46,275 nucleotides of DNA. Source: Citrobacter sp. (GTDB taxonomy: Bacteria > Pseudomonadota > Gammaproteobacteria > Enterobacterales > Enterobacteriaceae). Where the stretch lies: positions 1-46,275 of the forward strand of contig DXKH01000107.1 of assembly GCA_019415335.1 (NCBI GenBank), read 5' to 3'. A program made the translations under genes and the position numbers. Below the pieces are notes generated by a model. That model was given only the letters and a program-made list of their open reading frames with translations, was not told the origin of the DNA and did no database searches. The number at the start of each line of letters is the position of its first letter. Positions within the stretch are counted from its first letter, which is position 1. Of this stretch, positions 1 to 10,064 are shown piece by piece.

Positions 1-40
1 GATATGATTTCAGCTTGATAACAGATTTGCGAAAACGAAA

Positions 41-145
41 GATTTTGCGCTGAGGCAAGGCGGCAAGCGAGGTAAAGGAAGGAGCATACAGAGGTATGTG
101 ACTGAGTTTACGAGCGAAAGCAACGCGGCATCAGAGTAAAAGATT
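41..145. repeat. Long imperfect hairpin in the 23S-5S rRNA spacer
   Basis: The DNA before the 5S gene contains an imperfect inverted repeat. The arm at 41-56 (gattttgcgctgaggc) pairs largely with 128-145 (gcatcagagtaaaagatt). The centre is a perfect catac/gtatg hairpin at 85-98. It probably forms a long stem in the precursor rRNA. Whether it is a spacer insertion specific to this operon cannot be told from one copy. Confidence 0.45.
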
Positions 146-165
146 CGTTTTGAGCACCAAGAATT

Positions 166-285
166 TGCCTGGTGGCTGTAGCGCGGTGGTCCCACCTGAC
201 CCCATGCCGAACTCAGAAGTGAAACGCCGTAGCGCCGATGGTAGTGTGGGGTCTCCCCATGTGAGAGTAGGGAACTGCCAGGCAT
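166..285 (+). rRNA. rrf: 5S ribosomal RNA
   Basis: This is a 120-nt match to the enterobacterial 5S rRNA, starting tgcctggtggctgtagcgcg and ending gccaggcat, with the complementary terminal stem. It is the last rRNA of an operon whose 16S and 23S genes lie left of the window. A tRNA-Asp follows 52 nt later. By synteny with dkgB and yafC this corresponds to the rrnH operon of E. coli. Confidence 0.97.
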
Positions 286-337
286 CAAATTAAGCAGTAA
301 ACTGATGTAAAAATCAGTGGTTGTAGAAAAATTCGGT

Positions 338-414
338 GGAGCGGTAGTTCAGTTGGTTAGAATACCTGCCTGTCACGCAGGGGGTCGCGGGTTCGAGTCC
401 CGTCCGTTCCGCCA
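338..414 (+). tRNA. aspU: tRNA-Asp (anticodon GTC)
   Basis: This 77-nt cloverleaf starts ggagcggtag and ends with an encoded CCA. The anticodon loop is cctgtcacg, giving GTC for Asp. It is the distal tRNA of the rRNA operon. The sequence is identical, base for base, to the tRNA at 9773-9849. Confidence 0.97.
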
Positions 415-423
415 CTTATTAAG

Positions 424-452
424 AGCCCTGAGTTAATACTCAGGGCTTTTTC
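424..452 (+). terminator. Rho-independent terminator of the rRNA operon
   Basis: A perfect 9-bp stem (agccctgag/ctcagggct) with a six-base loop is followed by a run of T. It lies 10 nt after the tRNA-Asp and ends the rRNA operon. Confidence 0.9.
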
Positions 453-578
453 TTTGCCTGAAATTTGATTGTTGCTAAAATCGCAAAAATCCTCTGCTTT
501 TTCCGCTCTTTTTCCGCACAACGCAAGACGTCATAATCCTCTCAGTTAACGAACATGATGAATCAAAGAGGAATTATT

Positions 579-1382
579 ATGACTATCCCTGCATTCGGTT
601 TAGGTACCTTTCGTCTTAAGGACGATGTTGTAATTGCATCCGTAAAAACGGCTCTGGAACTCGGTTACCGTGCTGTCGATACTGCACAAATCTATGATAA
701 TGAAGCTGCAGTCGGCCAGGCAATTGCTGAGAGCGGCATTCCACGTAATGAGTTGTATATTACGACCAAGATCTGGATTGAGAATCTGAGCAAAGACAAA
801 CTGATCCCAAGCCTGAAGGAGAGCCTGAAAAAACTGCGTACTGATTATGTTGATCTGACGTTGATCCACTGGCCTTCTCCGAACGATGCAGTATCCGTTG
901 AAGAATTCATGCAGGCGCTGCTGGAAGCGAAAAAACAGGGACTGACGCGTGAAATCGGTATTTCTAACTTCACCATCCCGCTGATGGAAAAAGCCATTGC
1001 GGCGGTGGGCGCGGAAAATATCGCAACTAACCAGATTGAATTGTCTCCTTACCTGCAAAACGGCAAAGTGGTTGACTGGGCGAAAGCGCACGGTATCCAC
1101 ATTACGTCTTACATGACGCTGGCATATGGTAAGGCACTGAAAGATGAAGTGATTGCCCATATCGCGGCGAAACACAATGCCACCGCCGCTCAGGTGATCC
1201 TGGCATGGGCGATGGGCGAAGGTTACTCGGTCATTCCTTCTTCCACTAAGCGTGAAAACCTGGCAAGCAACCTGCTGGCGCTGGATCTAACGCTAGATGC
1301 CGAAGATAAAAAAGCGATCGCTGCCCTGGATTGCAACGATCGCCTGGTAAGCCCGGAAGGGCTGGCTCCGCAGTGGGATTAA
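579..1382 (+). CDS. dkgB: 2,5-diketo-D-gluconate reductase B (aldo-keto reductase)
   Basis: This 267-residue NADPH-dependent aldo-keto reductase is cytosolic and reduces 2,5-diketo-D-gluconate and small aldehydes such as methylglyoxal. The family tetrad is visible as Asp34, Tyr39 (in [10 protein letters not shown]), Lys64 (TTKIW) and His97 (LIHWP). The phosphate-binding PSSTKREN segment is near the C terminus. The start at 579 gives the same length as E. coli DkgB and has an agagga ribosome site 7 nt upstream. An in-frame ATG at 555 has no such site. It is convergent with yafC and looks intact. Confidence 0.96.
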   Translation: MTIPAFGLGTFRLKDDVVIASVKTALELGYRAVDTAQIYDNEAAVGQAIAESGIPRNELYITTKIWIENLSKDKLIPSLKESLKKLRTDYVDLTLIHWPSPNDAVSVEEFMQALLEAKKQGLTREIGISNFTIPLMEKAIAAVGAENIATNQIELSPYLQNGKVVDWAKAHGIHITSYMTLAYGKALKDEVIAHIAAKHNATAAQVILAWAMGEGYSVIPSSTKRENLASNLLALDLTLDAEDKKAIAALDCNDRLVSPEGLAPQWD

Positions 1383-1403
1383 TCTATTAACCCCTGAGTG
1401 CCT

Positions 1404-2318
1404 TTAACCCTCTTTAACAGCTCCTCCGGGAGCTGTTTTTATATGTTCACTCAGAAAGTCAATAAATGCCCGAATACGCGTACTCACGGCACGATCGCTG
1501 TAATAGACTGCGCTGAACGGCATCTCTACCGGCAGGCGTTTATCGGTCATCAGCTCCACCAGTTCACCCCGCTCGATTTCCCGATCAATCATATAATCTG
1601 ACAGGCAGGCAATGCCATTTCCGCTGAGGCAAAGTTGTTTAAGCGTTTCGCCACTGTTTGACGAAATTCCACATACAATCTCGTGAAGTTGACCATCACT
1701 GCAGGCAATGGGCCAGGTATTAAGGGACACGGGTTCAGTGAAGCCCAGGCACAGGTGCTCCTTCAACTCTTCTACCGTTTCTGGTTTACCAAAACGATCA
1801 AGGTAGTCCGGCGAGGCAATAATCTTCCTGTAGCTGTTAAATAGCGGTCGGGCGCGGAGACTGGAATCCGTCAGTGTGCCTGCACGGATTGCGACATCTA
1901 CTTTCCTCTCGATTAGATTGATAAAGGTTTCAGAGGAAACAAGAGAAAGCGTAATTTCCGGGTAACGTTCGCGGAAAGGCTTTATCAACGGCATCAGAAA
2001 ATGCAGCATGACCGGCGTGGCGGCATCGATACGCAGCACCCCACGTGGAGTGTTGCGTGTCTCCATGATTTCCGTTTCTGCCGCCGCCATCTCCTGCAAC
2101 AAAGACTGGACGCGGCGAAAATAACGTTCACCTTCTTCTGTCAGACTAAGCTGCCGGGTTGTGCGGTTGAGTAAACTCACGCCGAGCTTCATTTCCAGTT
2201 TTTTAACTGCCCGGCTTACCGCTGAGTTTGCCTGACCTAACTGTTCTGCCGCCCGACTGAAACTACCGCTTTCTACCACTGAAACAAAAATGGCGAGTTC
2301 TTCTGAGGTTGCTTTCAT
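1404..2318 (-). CDS. yafC: LysR-family transcriptional regulator YafC
   Basis: This 304-residue regulator has an N-terminal winged HTH (residues 1-60, with the [24 protein letters not shown] helix pair split over residues 19-42) and a C-terminal effector-binding domain (about 90-295). It is very close to E. coli YafC, whose inducer is not established. It is transcribed away from the MFS transporter gene at 2423, the usual arrangement of a LysR regulator and its target. A TTTTGC-N7-GCAAAA palindrome touches its start codon and suggests autorepression. Confidence 0.93.
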   Translation of the reverse strand: MKATSEELAIFVSVVESGSFSRAAEQLGQANSAVSRAVKKLEMKLGVSLLNRTTRQLSLTEEGERYFRRVQSLLQEMAAAETEIMETRNTPRGVLRIDAATPVMLHFLMPLIKPFRERYPEITLSLVSSETFINLIERKVDVAIRAGTLTDSSLRARPLFNSYRKIIASPDYLDRFGKPETVEELKEHLCLGFTEPVSLNTWPIACSDGQLHEIVCGISSNSGETLKQLCLSGNGIACLSDYMIDREIERGELVELMTDKRLPVEMPFSAVYYSDRAVSTRIRAFIDFLSEHIKTAPGGAVKEG

Positions 2319-2337
2319 TTTTGCACCCGAAGCAAAA
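2319..2337. promoter_or_regulatory. Candidate YafC operator
   Basis: A perfect interrupted palindrome, TTTTGC-N7-GCAAAA, directly abuts the yafC start codon in the 104-bp divergent region shared with the MFS gene. It includes the T-N11-A spacing typical of LysR-type sites. Assignment to YafC is inferred from position only. Confidence 0.5.
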
Positions 2338-2422
2338 TTGTATTGAGATTTTAGATGTTTTTGTTATTAAACCATCCCGGCATACTGCGTGTCATCCGAA
2401 TACTGATGATATGGAGTGATTT

Positions 2423-3601
2423 ATGCCTCTCGCGTTATTTGCGCTGACAATAAGTGCCTTTGCTATTGGCACAACCGAATTTGTGATTGTGGGCCTGGTG
2501 CCGACAATTGCCGAACAACTGGCCATTTCTCTGCCTTCTGCGGGGATGTTGGTTTCTATCTATGCTCTCGGCGTGGCGATTGGTGCGCCGGTACTGACGG
2601 CGTTGACCGGACGTCTGCCGCGTAAGCCGTTGTTGGTTGCACTGATGGTCCTGTTCACGGCGGGAAATCTGCTGGCGTGGCAGGCTCCGGGCTATATGAC
2701 ACTGATTGCGGCCCGCTTGCTTACTGGTCTGGCTCATGGGGTATTCTTTTCAATTGGCTCCACCATCGCGACCAGTCTGGTGGCAAAAGAAAAGGCGGCC
2801 TCTGCCATCGCCATTATGTTTGGTGGTCTGACGGTTGCTCTGGTGACCGGGGTTCCTCTGGGGACGTTCATCGGCCAGCATTTTGGCTGGCGCGAAACCT
2901 TCCTGGCCGTTTCCGTGTTGGGTGTGATTGCGCTGATCAGCAGTCAGTGGCTCATTCCGGCGAACATTCCGGGGCGTGTGGCGGCGACGCTGCGTGACCA
3001 GGTAAGCGTCTTAACGCATCCACGCTTGCTGATCATCTATGCGATCACCGCACTGGGCTATGGTGGTGTCTTTACCGCATTTACCTTTCTGGCGCCAATG
3101 ATGCAGGATCTGGCCGGTTTCTCGCCTGCCGCGGTGAGTTGGATTTTATTAGGTTATGGTGTATCAGTCGCGATAGGTAACATCTGGGGCGGAAAACTGG
3201 CGGATAAACATGGTGCGGTGCCTGCGCTGAAGTTTATTTTCGCCGCACTGTTTGTCCTGTTGATCATTTTCCAGTTTACCGCTTCCATGCAGTACGCCGC
3301 GCTGGCAACGGTACTGGTGATGGGGATCTTTGCTTTCGGTAATGTACCGGGTCTGCAGGTCTATGTGGTGCAAAAAGCCGAGCAATTTACGCCGAATGCA
3401 GTGGACGTGGCATCCGGACTTAACATTGCGGCTTTTAACATCGGGATTGCGATCGGTTCTGTTGTCGGCGGACAGACGGTGGAGCACTTCGGACTGGCGC
3501 AAACTCCATGGATTGGGGCATTGATTGTGTTGGGCGCCTTCCTGTTGATGGGAATGAGTGGTCGACTGGATAAACCCGCACGCGTTGCCGTGCTGGGCTA
3601 A
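2423..3601 (+). CDS. MFS transporter, probable drug or sugar efflux pump
   Basis: This 392-residue inner-membrane protein has about 12 hydrophobic segments and the MFS motif A-like GRLPRKPLLVALM after TM2. It resembles the DHA1 efflux group that includes AraJ and YdhP. A ggagtgattt ribosome site precedes the ATG at 2423. The gene is absent from the equivalent place in E. coli K-12, where yafC is followed directly by yafD. Its divergent pairing with the LysR gene yafC suggests that YafC controls it. The substrate is unknown. Confidence 0.88.
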   Translation: MPLALFALTISAFAIGTTEFVIVGLVPTIAEQLAISLPSAGMLVSIYALGVAIGAPVLTALTGRLPRKPLLVALMVLFTAGNLLAWQAPGYMTLIAARLLTGLAHGVFFSIGSTIATSLVAKEKAASAIAIMFGGLTVALVTGVPLGTFIGQHFGWRETFLAVSVLGVIALISSQWLIPANIPGRVAATLRDQVSVLTHPRLLIIYAITALGYGGVFTAFTFLAPMMQDLAGFSPAAVSWILLGYGVSVAIGNIWGGKLADKHGAVPALKFIFAALFVLLIIFQFTASMQYAALATVLVMGIFAFGNVPGLQVYVVQKAEQFTPNAVDVASGLNIAAFNIGIAIGSVVGGQTVEHFGLAQTPWIGALIVLGAFLLMGMSGRLDKPARVAVLG

Positions 3602-3609
3602 GTACTTGA

Positions 3610-3627
3610 TGTAAGCGAGTGCTTACA
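3610..3627. repeat. Perfect 7-4-7 palindrome downstream of the MFS gene
   Basis: TGTAAGC-GAGT-GCTTACA lies between the MFS gene and yafD, 106 bp before the yafD start. The form resembles a TetR-family operator. No regulator can be assigned from the window. Confidence 0.4.
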
Positions 3628-3681
3628 AAACAATCTGCAATTGATCGTTGAAAGTGTGAGCTAAAATCCCTATAACAGAAG

Positions 3682-3705
3682 AACCAGTCCGGCACCGGAC
3701 TGGTT
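3682..3705. repeat. Perfect 11-bp inverted repeat before yafD
   Basis: AACCAGTCCGG, a two-base gap, then CCGGACTGGTT, 27 bp before the yafD start. No T-run follows, so it is not a standard terminator. It may be a hairpin in the yafD leader or read-through control from the MFS gene. Confidence 0.45.
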
Positions 3706-3723
3706 GACGTTATAGAGGTTTGA

Positions 3724-4533
<810 letters not shown>

Positions 4534-4610
4534 GGTGTGTCAGGTCTGCCGTTGGGGCAGACCTGTAGTGGTGCTGCCCTTTATCTTGCAAACAACCAAA
4601 GGACAGCATA

Positions 4611-5381
4611 ATGACAACACACTCCCACCACGACAACGTCGAAAAGCAGTTTGGCTCCCAGGCGAACGCCTATTTAACCAGTGCCGTGCATGCATCTGGT
4701 CGCGACTTGCAGCGACTGGCTGAGCGCCTGTCTGCGTTCCCTCAGGCCAGCGTACTGGATATGGGCTGTGGCGCCGGGCATGCCAGCTTTATCGCCGCGC
4801 AGAATGTGAAACAAGTGGTGGCCTACGATTTATCTTCGCAGATGCTCGAGGTCGTTGCGCAGGCAGCAAAAGAGAAGGGATTAGCCAACATCACCACAAA
4901 GCAGGGCTATGCCGAAAGCCTGCCGTTCGAGGATGCTGTCTTTGACGTTGTTATCAGTCGTTATTCCGCGCATCACTGGCATGATGTCGGCAGAGCGCTG
5001 CGTGAAGTCAATCGGGTATTAAAACCGGGCGGTGTGCTGATTATTATGGATGTCATGTCCCCAGGGCATCCGGTCCGCGATGTCTGGTTACAGACGGTGG
5101 AGGCATTGCGCGACACGTCGCACGTTCGCAACTATTCCAGCGGCGAGTGGCTGGCATTGATGAATGACGCGAACCTGATCGTCGATTCGTTGGTAACCGA
5201 CCGTTTGCCGTTGGAATTCAATTCATGGGTGGCGAGAATGCGTACACCCGCCGAACTGGTGGATGCGATTCGTCTCTATCAGGTGAGCACCTCTGCGGAA
5301 GTGAAAGCTTACTTTGCTTTACAGGACGAGGGATCGTTTACCAGCGATACCATCATGGCCGAAGCGCATAAAGCGGCATAA
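4611..5381 (+). CDS. yafE: Class I SAM-dependent methyltransferase YafE
   Basis: This 256-residue Rossmann-fold methyltransferase of the UbiE/MenG type has motif I VLDMGCGAGHAS at residues 48-59, an acidic VVAYDLS ending strand 2, and LKPGGVLIIMDVMSP for motif III. The methyl acceptor is unknown. It is close to full-length E. coli YafE. It lies downstream of yafD in the same direction and is closed by a bidirectional terminator shared with mltD. Confidence 0.92.
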   Translation: MTTHSHHDNVEKQFGSQANAYLTSAVHASGRDLQRLAERLSAFPQASVLDMGCGAGHASFIAAQNVKQVVAYDLSSQMLEVVAQAAKEKGLANITTKQGYAESLPFEDAVFDVVISRYSAHHWHDVGRALREVNRVLKPGGVLIIMDVMSPGHPVRDVWLQTVEALRDTSHVRNYSSGEWLALMNDANLIVDSLVTDRLPLEFNSWVARMRTPAELVDAIRLYQVSTSAEVKAYFALQDEGSFTSDTIMAEAHKAA

Positions 5382-5385
5382 ATAA

Positions 5386-5415
5386 AAAAGGCACCGGGGG
5401 AAATCGGTGCCTTTT
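5386..5415. terminator. Bidirectional terminator between yafE and mltD
   Basis: aaaaggcaccg pairs with cggtgcctttt around an 8-nt loop, with A-rich and T-rich flanks on the two sides. It sits between the convergent ends of yafE and mltD and can serve both. Confidence 0.85.
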
Positions 5416-5429
5416 AATATCGTGAGCTA

Positions 5430-6797
5430 TCAGGAGTCTGGCGTGTTGTTGTTTTTCACAAACAACGTCAGTTGATCGCCGGGCTTCAGATTGTCCGTAT
5501 CGTTGTTCCAGCGCATGACATCTTTGATGTTAACGCCGTGACGTTTAGCGATGCTCGAAAGCGAATCGCCCTTACGTACGCGATAGGTAATGCTGTCGCT
5601 ATTTTTAGCCAGTTGCTGTGCACTATTACCTGCACCGACCGTCAGACTCTGGCCTACTTTCAACGTTGAACCGCGCAGTTTGTTCCACTGTTGCAGATCC
5701 TTCGTGCTCACGCCGAGACGTGAAGCAATGCCTGAAAGCGTATCGCCAGAGCGAACGGTGTAGCTACGGCTGTTCAGCGAGGTGTTATCTGCCACCAATG
5801 TGGACTGTACGGCAGCAATTTCGCCGGCTGCCAGAGATTCACGCAGTTTCTCTGCATGCTTCTTTGGTACCATTACGTATTGCGGGCCGCTTGCGCCCAG
5901 CGTGGAGCCTTTCACACCAGCATTAAATGTCTTCAGCTTGCTGACGGGAATCCCCGCCATATCGGCAACCTGCGCCATTTCAACTGGACTGCTTAAACGA
6001 ACACGCGCCAGTGCACGACTTTCGTCTGTGGTTGGCAGACGTACGCCATAACGTTTGCTGTTCTTGAGAATATCACTCAGGGCCAGCATTTTTGGTACGT
6101 ACAGCTTCGTTTCCTGAGGCAATGGTAACGACCAGAAGTCGGTGGATTTCCCACGCGCTTTGTTCGTTTTAATCGCCTTCATGACCCGACCTTCGCCGCT
6201 ATTATAAGCCGCAACGGTCAGCAGCCAGTCACCGTCAAACATTTTGTTCAGACGCTGCATCATGTCGAGCGCTGCAGTTGTGGAAGCCACAACATCGCGA
6301 CGCGCGTCATAACTGCGGGTCTGTTTTAAACCATAATTGCGCCCCGTGCTCGGAATGATCTGCCAGATGCCTGCGGCATTGGCGCCAGACGTCGCGTGAG
6401 GATCAAAAGCGCTCTCCACTATGGGTAGTAGTACCAGTTCCATCGGCATGTTACGTTTCTTAACTTGCCCGGCTATCCAGTACATATACGGCTCTGCCCG
6501 TAAAGTTACATCGTGGAGATAGCTCTTATTACGTAAATACTTCTGTTTTTGTTCGCGAATCCGGTCATTTTCCGGAATTCCCATCTTTAGCTCGTCGCCA
6601 ATGAAAGCCCACAAGTCTTGATCCGGCGCGAGGGACGTCCCATCGTCCATCCATCGTGCCTGACTCGTAAACTTTCCTGCTTCCCCTTGACCAGCTGCAG
6701 AAAGGCTCTGTGCGTGCTGTTGGACATTGCCGACGTTTTGAGACGACTGGCAACCCACGAGCAGGACAGAGGCGAGTAAGATCGCTTTTGCCTTCAT
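5430..6797 (-). CDS. mltD: Membrane-bound lytic murein transglycosylase D
   Basis: This 455-residue outer-membrane lipoprotein cleaves peptidoglycan between MurNAc and GlcNAc, forming 1,6-anhydroMurNAc. It has a lipobox ending at Cys16 (LLVGC), then an SLT domain with catalytic Glu128 in LPIVESAFDPHA and the GANAAGIWQI motif. Two C-terminal LysM domains follow (about 345-389 and 404-448), each with a YxVRxGDxLSxIA core. Length and layout match E. coli MltD. The gene is divergent from nothing nearby and lies next to gloB in the same direction. Confidence 0.96.
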   Translation of the reverse strand: MKAKAILLASVLLVGCQSSQNVGNVQQHAQSLSAAGQGEAGKFTSQARWMDDGTSLAPDQDLWAFIGDELKMGIPENDRIREQKQKYLRNKSYLHDVTLRAEPYMYWIAGQVKKRNMPMELVLLPIVESAFDPHATSGANAAGIWQIIPSTGRNYGLKQTRSYDARRDVVASTTAALDMMQRLNKMFDGDWLLTVAAYNSGEGRVMKAIKTNKARGKSTDFWSLPLPQETKLYVPKMLALSDILKNSKRYGVRLPTTDESRALARVRLSSPVEMAQVADMAGIPVSKLKTFNAGVKGSTLGASGPQYVMVPKKHAEKLRESLAAGEIAAVQSTLVADNTSLNSRSYTVRSGDTLSGIASRLGVSTKDLQQWNKLRGSTLKVGQSLTVGAGNSAQQLAKNSDSITYRVRKGDSLSSIAKRHGVNIKDVMRWNNDTDNLKPGDQLTLFVKNNNTPDS

Positions 6798-6868
6798 GTG
6801 TGTGTCAATAGTTGCTTAAAAGACGACCGATCATAACGGCGAAGTTTTGAAAAGGCAACCAGGAATTA

Positions 6869-7624
6869 TCAGAAGCTGTCTTTCTTTGACCTTAACCAGG
6901 CAAATCGCTCTTCAGGGTGTTGCAATATTGTTTCTTTGTTTATTTTATTAATTAAATCAATATCTTCTGTTCTCAAAAAAATATTATTTTGCCGCTCATT
7001 TTTCAGAATAACGGGGAGTGTTATTTGTTTTTTTACCCGTAACTCATTAACTTTACGGTAATAATCATTTATGAACGAATCGTGCGGCAGAATGCTCAGG
7101 GCAAACTTCATGTTTGCTAAAGTATACTCATGGGCGCAACAAATAAGCGTATCGTCCGGAAGTGCGGATATTTTTTTAAGTGATTGATACATCTGACTTG
7201 CCGTGCCTTCAAACAGGCGTCCACAGCCACCGGAGAACAGCGTATCTCCGCAAAAAAGATAAGGGTGGCTAAAGTAACAGATATGTCCTAAAGTGTGACC
7301 AGGTGTAGCAAATACACTAAATTCATGCCCCAAAATGAGGGCGGAATCGCCATCTTCGACTACATGAGTGACCCCTTTATCTTGTGTCTCTGCCGGTCCG
7401 TAAACCACTAGTTTAGGAAAGTTCCGTACCAGTTCTTTCACGCCACCCACATGATCCTGATGATGATGAGTGAGTAAAATGGCCTCGGGCTGCCACTGAT
7501 TTTCGGCGATGGCTTTTAACACCGGCGCGGCGTCACCCGGGTCCACGATCAGACAACGTCCTTCATCATTACTCAGAACCCAGATGTAATTGTCCTGAAA
7601 CGCCGGAATACTGTTAAGATTCAT
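6869..7624 (-). CDS. gloB: Hydroxyacylglutathione hydrolase (glyoxalase II)
   Basis: This 251-residue metallo-beta-lactamase-fold enzyme hydrolyses S-D-lactoylglutathione to D-lactate and glutathione in methylglyoxal detoxification. The binuclear metal motif [10 protein letters not shown] is at residues 52-61 with ligands His53, His55, Asp57 and His58. [11 protein letters not shown] and [11 protein letters not shown] supply further ligands. E. coli has His where this protein has Gln56, but that position is not a ligand. The C-terminal half is AT-rich compared with its neighbours. It is divergent from yafS. Confidence 0.96.
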   Translation of the reverse strand: MNLNSIPAFQDNYIWVLSNDEGRCLIVDPGDAAPVLKAIAENQWQPEAILLTHHHQDHVGGVKELVRNFPKLVVYGPAETQDKGVTHVVEDGDSALILGHEFSVFATPGHTLGHICYFSHPYLFCGDTLFSGGCGRLFEGTASQMYQSLKKISALPDDTLICCAHEYTLANMKFALSILPHDSFINDYYRKVNELRVKKQITLPVILKNERQNNIFLRTEDIDLINKINKETILQHPEERFAWLRSKKDSF

Positions 7625-7661
7625 AAATTACCTCTCTGTCTATGCATAACGGATGGTTGTG

Positions 7662-8384
7662 ATGAAACCGGCAAGGAACCCTCAAACAGTCGTAGCACCC
7701 GAACGCTGGAGCGATTTGCCCTGGGGAGAGTACTATCGTGAGGCGCTGGAAAAACAGCTTAACCCGTGGTTTGCAAAAATGTATGGTTTTCACCTGCTTA
7801 AGGTGGGCAATTTAAGTGCAGAAATCAACTCAGAAGCCTGCGCGGTTTCGCATCAGGTTAATGTTTCTGCCAAAGGCTCGCCGGTTCAGGTTCAGGCCGA
7901 TCCGCTTCATCTCCCTTTTGCCAACAAATCTGTTGATGTCTGTCTGCTGGCGCACACGCTGCCATGGTGCACCGATCCCCACCGTTTGTTGCGTGAAGCC
8001 GATCGGGTTCTCATTGATGATGGTTGGCTGGTACTGAGCGGATTCAACCCGGTGAGTCTGATGGGACTACGCAAACTGGTACCGGTACTGCGTAAATCGT
8101 CGCCTTATAATAGTCGTATGTTTACGCTGATGCGCCAACTGGACTGGCTGTCACTGCTGAATTTTGAGGTGTTGCACTACAGCCGTTTTCACGTATTGCC
8201 GTGGAAAAAGCAGGGGGGAAAGATGCTGAGTGCGCACCTTCCCGCGCTGGGCTGCATGCAGGTGATTGTCGCGCGTAAGCGAACGATTCCACTTACGCTC
8301 AATCCGATGAAACAGAATAAAGCGAAAGCACGTATACCTCAGGCCGTCGGCGCGACCCGGCAGTATCGCAAGCCGGACGTTTAA
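7662..8384 (+). CDS. yafS: Putative SAM-dependent methyltransferase YafS
   Basis: This 240-residue methyltransferase-like protein matches E. coli YafS over its whole length. The [23 protein letters not shown] segment (split by its Asp-Pro start) is typical of motif II in the UbiE-like group. The glycine-rich motif I is degenerate, so catalytic activity is uncertain. The start at 7662 follows E. coli. It is divergent from gloB and overlaps rnhA tail-to-tail by 4 bp. Confidence 0.9.
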   Translation: MKPARNPQTVVAPERWSDLPWGEYYREALEKQLNPWFAKMYGFHLLKVGNLSAEINSEACAVSHQVNVSAKGSPVQVQADPLHLPFANKSVDVCLLAHTLPWCTDPHRLLREADRVLIDDGWLVLSGFNPVSLMGLRKLVPVLRKSSPYNSRMFTLMRQLDWLSLLNFEVLHYSRFHVLPWKKQGGKMLSAHLPALGCMQVIVARKRTIPLTLNPMKQNKAKARIPQAVGATRQYRKPDV

Positions 8385-8848
8385 GTTTCTGGCTGGTAGC
8401 CGACGTCTTCCTGAGTCGGGTTCATGGCGGCGGCACGGGCAAGCTCGTCGCAACGCTCGTTTTCCGGATGACCGGCATGGCCTTTTACCCACTCCCATTT
8501 GATCTGATGCTGACCGAGCGCGGCATCAAGACGCTTCCAGAGATCGACGTTTTTTACCGGTTTTTTATCGGCGGTTTTCCAGCCGCGTTTTTTCCAGTTA
8601 TGGATCCATTGGGTGATCCCCTGGCGCACATACTGGCTGTCGGTGCTCAAAATCACTTCGCACTGTTCTTTCAGGGCTTCCAGGGCGACAATCGCTGCCA
8701 TCAACTCCATGCGATTATTGGTCGTGAGGGTATAGCCCTCATTAAAGGTTTTTTCGCGCCCGCGATAGCGTAAAATTGCACCGTAACCACCCGGACCTGG
8801 ATTGCCCAGGCACGAACCGTCGGTGAAAATTTCTACCTGTTTAAGCAT
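8381..8848 (-). CDS. rnhA: Ribonuclease HI
   Basis: This 155-residue cytosolic enzyme cleaves the RNA strand of RNA:DNA hybrids. The catalytic carboxylates Asp10 (FTDGSC), Glu48 (RMELMA), Asp70 (STDSQY) and Asp134 (ENERCDELA) are all present. The start at 8848 gives the E. coli length. Upstream in-frame codons extend into the divergent dnaQ promoter and are not used. The rnhA/dnaQ start-to-start gap of 64 bp carries both promoters, as in E. coli. Confidence 0.97.
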   Translation of the reverse strand: MLKQVEIFTDGSCLGNPGPGGYGAILRYRGREKTFNEGYTLTTNNRMELMAAIVALEALKEQCEVILSTDSQYVRQGITQWIHNWKKRGWKTADKKPVKNVDLWKRLDAALGQHQIKWEWVKGHAGHPENERCDELARAAAMNPTQEDVGYQPET

Positions 8849-8912
8849 CTCTGGTAGACTTCCTGTAATTGAATCGAACCCTAAAACGACAAGTCTGACA
8901 TAAATGACCGCT

Positions 8913-9641
8913 ATGAGCACTGCAATTACACGACAGATCGTCCTCGATACCGAAACCACCGGTATGAACCAGATCGGCGCGCACTATGAAGGGCACAAGA
9001 TCATTGAGATCGGTGCCGTTGAGGTGGTGAACCGCCGTCTGACGGGGAATAACTTCCATGTCTATCTGAAGCCCGACCGGCTGGTGGATCCGGAAGCGTT
9101 CGGCGTACATGGGATTGCGGATGAATTCCTGCTGGACAAGCCGACATTTGCCGAGGTGGCGGATGAATTTCTCGACTATATCCGCGGGGCGGAGCTGGTC
9201 ATTCATAACGCGTCGTTTGATATCGGCTTTATGGATTACGAGTTCGGTAAGCTCAACCGCGATATCCCGAAAACCAACACCTTCTGTAAAGTCACCGATA
9301 GCCTGGCGCTAGCGAGGAAGATGTTCCCTGGCAAGCGTAATAGCCTGGATGCGTTGTGCTCGCGTTATGAGATAGACAACAGCAAGCGTACGCTGCACGG
9401 CGCATTACTCGATGCCCAGATTCTGGCCGACGTTTATCTGATGATGACCGGTGGTCAGACGACGATGGCGTTTTCGATGGAAGGTGAAACCCAGCAGCAG
9501 GGTAATACGGGGATCCAGCGCCTCGTGCGTCAGGCCAGCAAGTTACGCGTCGTTTTCGCCACTGATGAGGAAGTTGCGGCCCATGAATCGCGTCTCGACC
9601 TGGTGGAAAAGAAAGGGGGAAGTTGCCTCTGGCGGGCGTAG
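8913..9641 (+). CDS. dnaQ: DNA polymerase III epsilon subunit, proofreading exonuclease
   Basis: This 242-residue 3'-5' exonuclease is the proofreading subunit of the replicative polymerase. Exo I is LDTETTG (Asp12, Glu14), Exo II is [11 protein letters not shown], and Exo III-epsilon is HGALLDAQI with the His and Asp of the DEDDh class. The C-terminal segment ending GGSCLWRA is the alpha-subunit-binding tail. The start at 8913 corresponds to the mature E. coli start. An ATG at 8904 is also in frame. It is divergent from rnhA. Confidence 0.97.
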   Translation: MSTAITRQIVLDTETTGMNQIGAHYEGHKIIEIGAVEVVNRRLTGNNFHVYLKPDRLVDPEAFGVHGIADEFLLDKPTFAEVADEFLDYIRGAELVIHNASFDIGFMDYEFGKLNRDIPKTNTFCKVTDSLALARKMFPGKRNSLDALCSRYEIDNSKRTLHGALLDAQILADVYLMMTGGQTTMAFSMEGETQQQGNTGIQRLVRQASKLRVVFATDEEVAAHESRLDLVEKKGGSCLWRA

Positions 9642-9772
9642 AACGTCTGTTTATGAGATAAAAAACGCCGCTTGGGTGATTTTTACAGCAAACGATTAAA
9701 AACGCGAGAAAAAGCGTTGACGAGGTGCGTGGCAATCCGTAATATTCGCTTCGTTCCCAAGTGGAACAACGC

Positions 9773-9849
9773 GGAGCGGTAGTTCAGTTGGTTAGAATAC
9801 CTGCCTGTCACGCAGGGGGTCGCGGGTTCGAGTCCCGTCCGTTCCGCCA
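9773..9849 (+). tRNA. aspV: tRNA-Asp (anticodon GTC), second copy
   Basis: This 77-nt tRNA is identical to the copy at 338-414 and includes an encoded CCA. It stands alone after dnaQ, in the position of aspV in E. coli. The malonate island starts immediately to its right, so it marks the left border of the variable region. Confidence 0.97.
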
Positions 9850-9895
9850 AATTCCTGTTCACAGGGTGTTATGTACGTCCTGTGACGATAAGAAG

Positions 9896-9928
9896 CCGTA
9901 TCACTGTTAAGGTGATGCGGTTTTTTTT
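9896..9928 (+). terminator. Terminator after tRNA-Asp
   Basis: ccgtatcac pairs with ggtgatgcgg (one G-T pair) around a tgttaa loop and is followed by eight T. It ends the aspV transcript 46 nt after the tRNA. Confidence 0.85.
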
Positions 9929-9964
9929 CGTCTGAAGTTATTCCTCCCATCCTCGTTTCTCTCG

Positions 9965-9981
9965 TTTACCTTTTGTGTAAT
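9965..9981. promoter_or_regulatory. Candidate malonate-regulon operator upstream of mdcG
   Basis: TTTACCTTTTGTGTAAT matches the RTTACCTNNNAGGTAAY palindrome found at five other sites of the island, with the left half strong and the right half weaker. It ends 83 bp before the mdcG start. Confidence 0.5.
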
Positions 9982-10064
9982 GAACGTACCTGCCGCGTTA
10001 TTGACGATTCCTCGCTATGGGATAGATTCTGGGGGTATTCCAGAAAGCCAGAGGAAGGGAAAAT

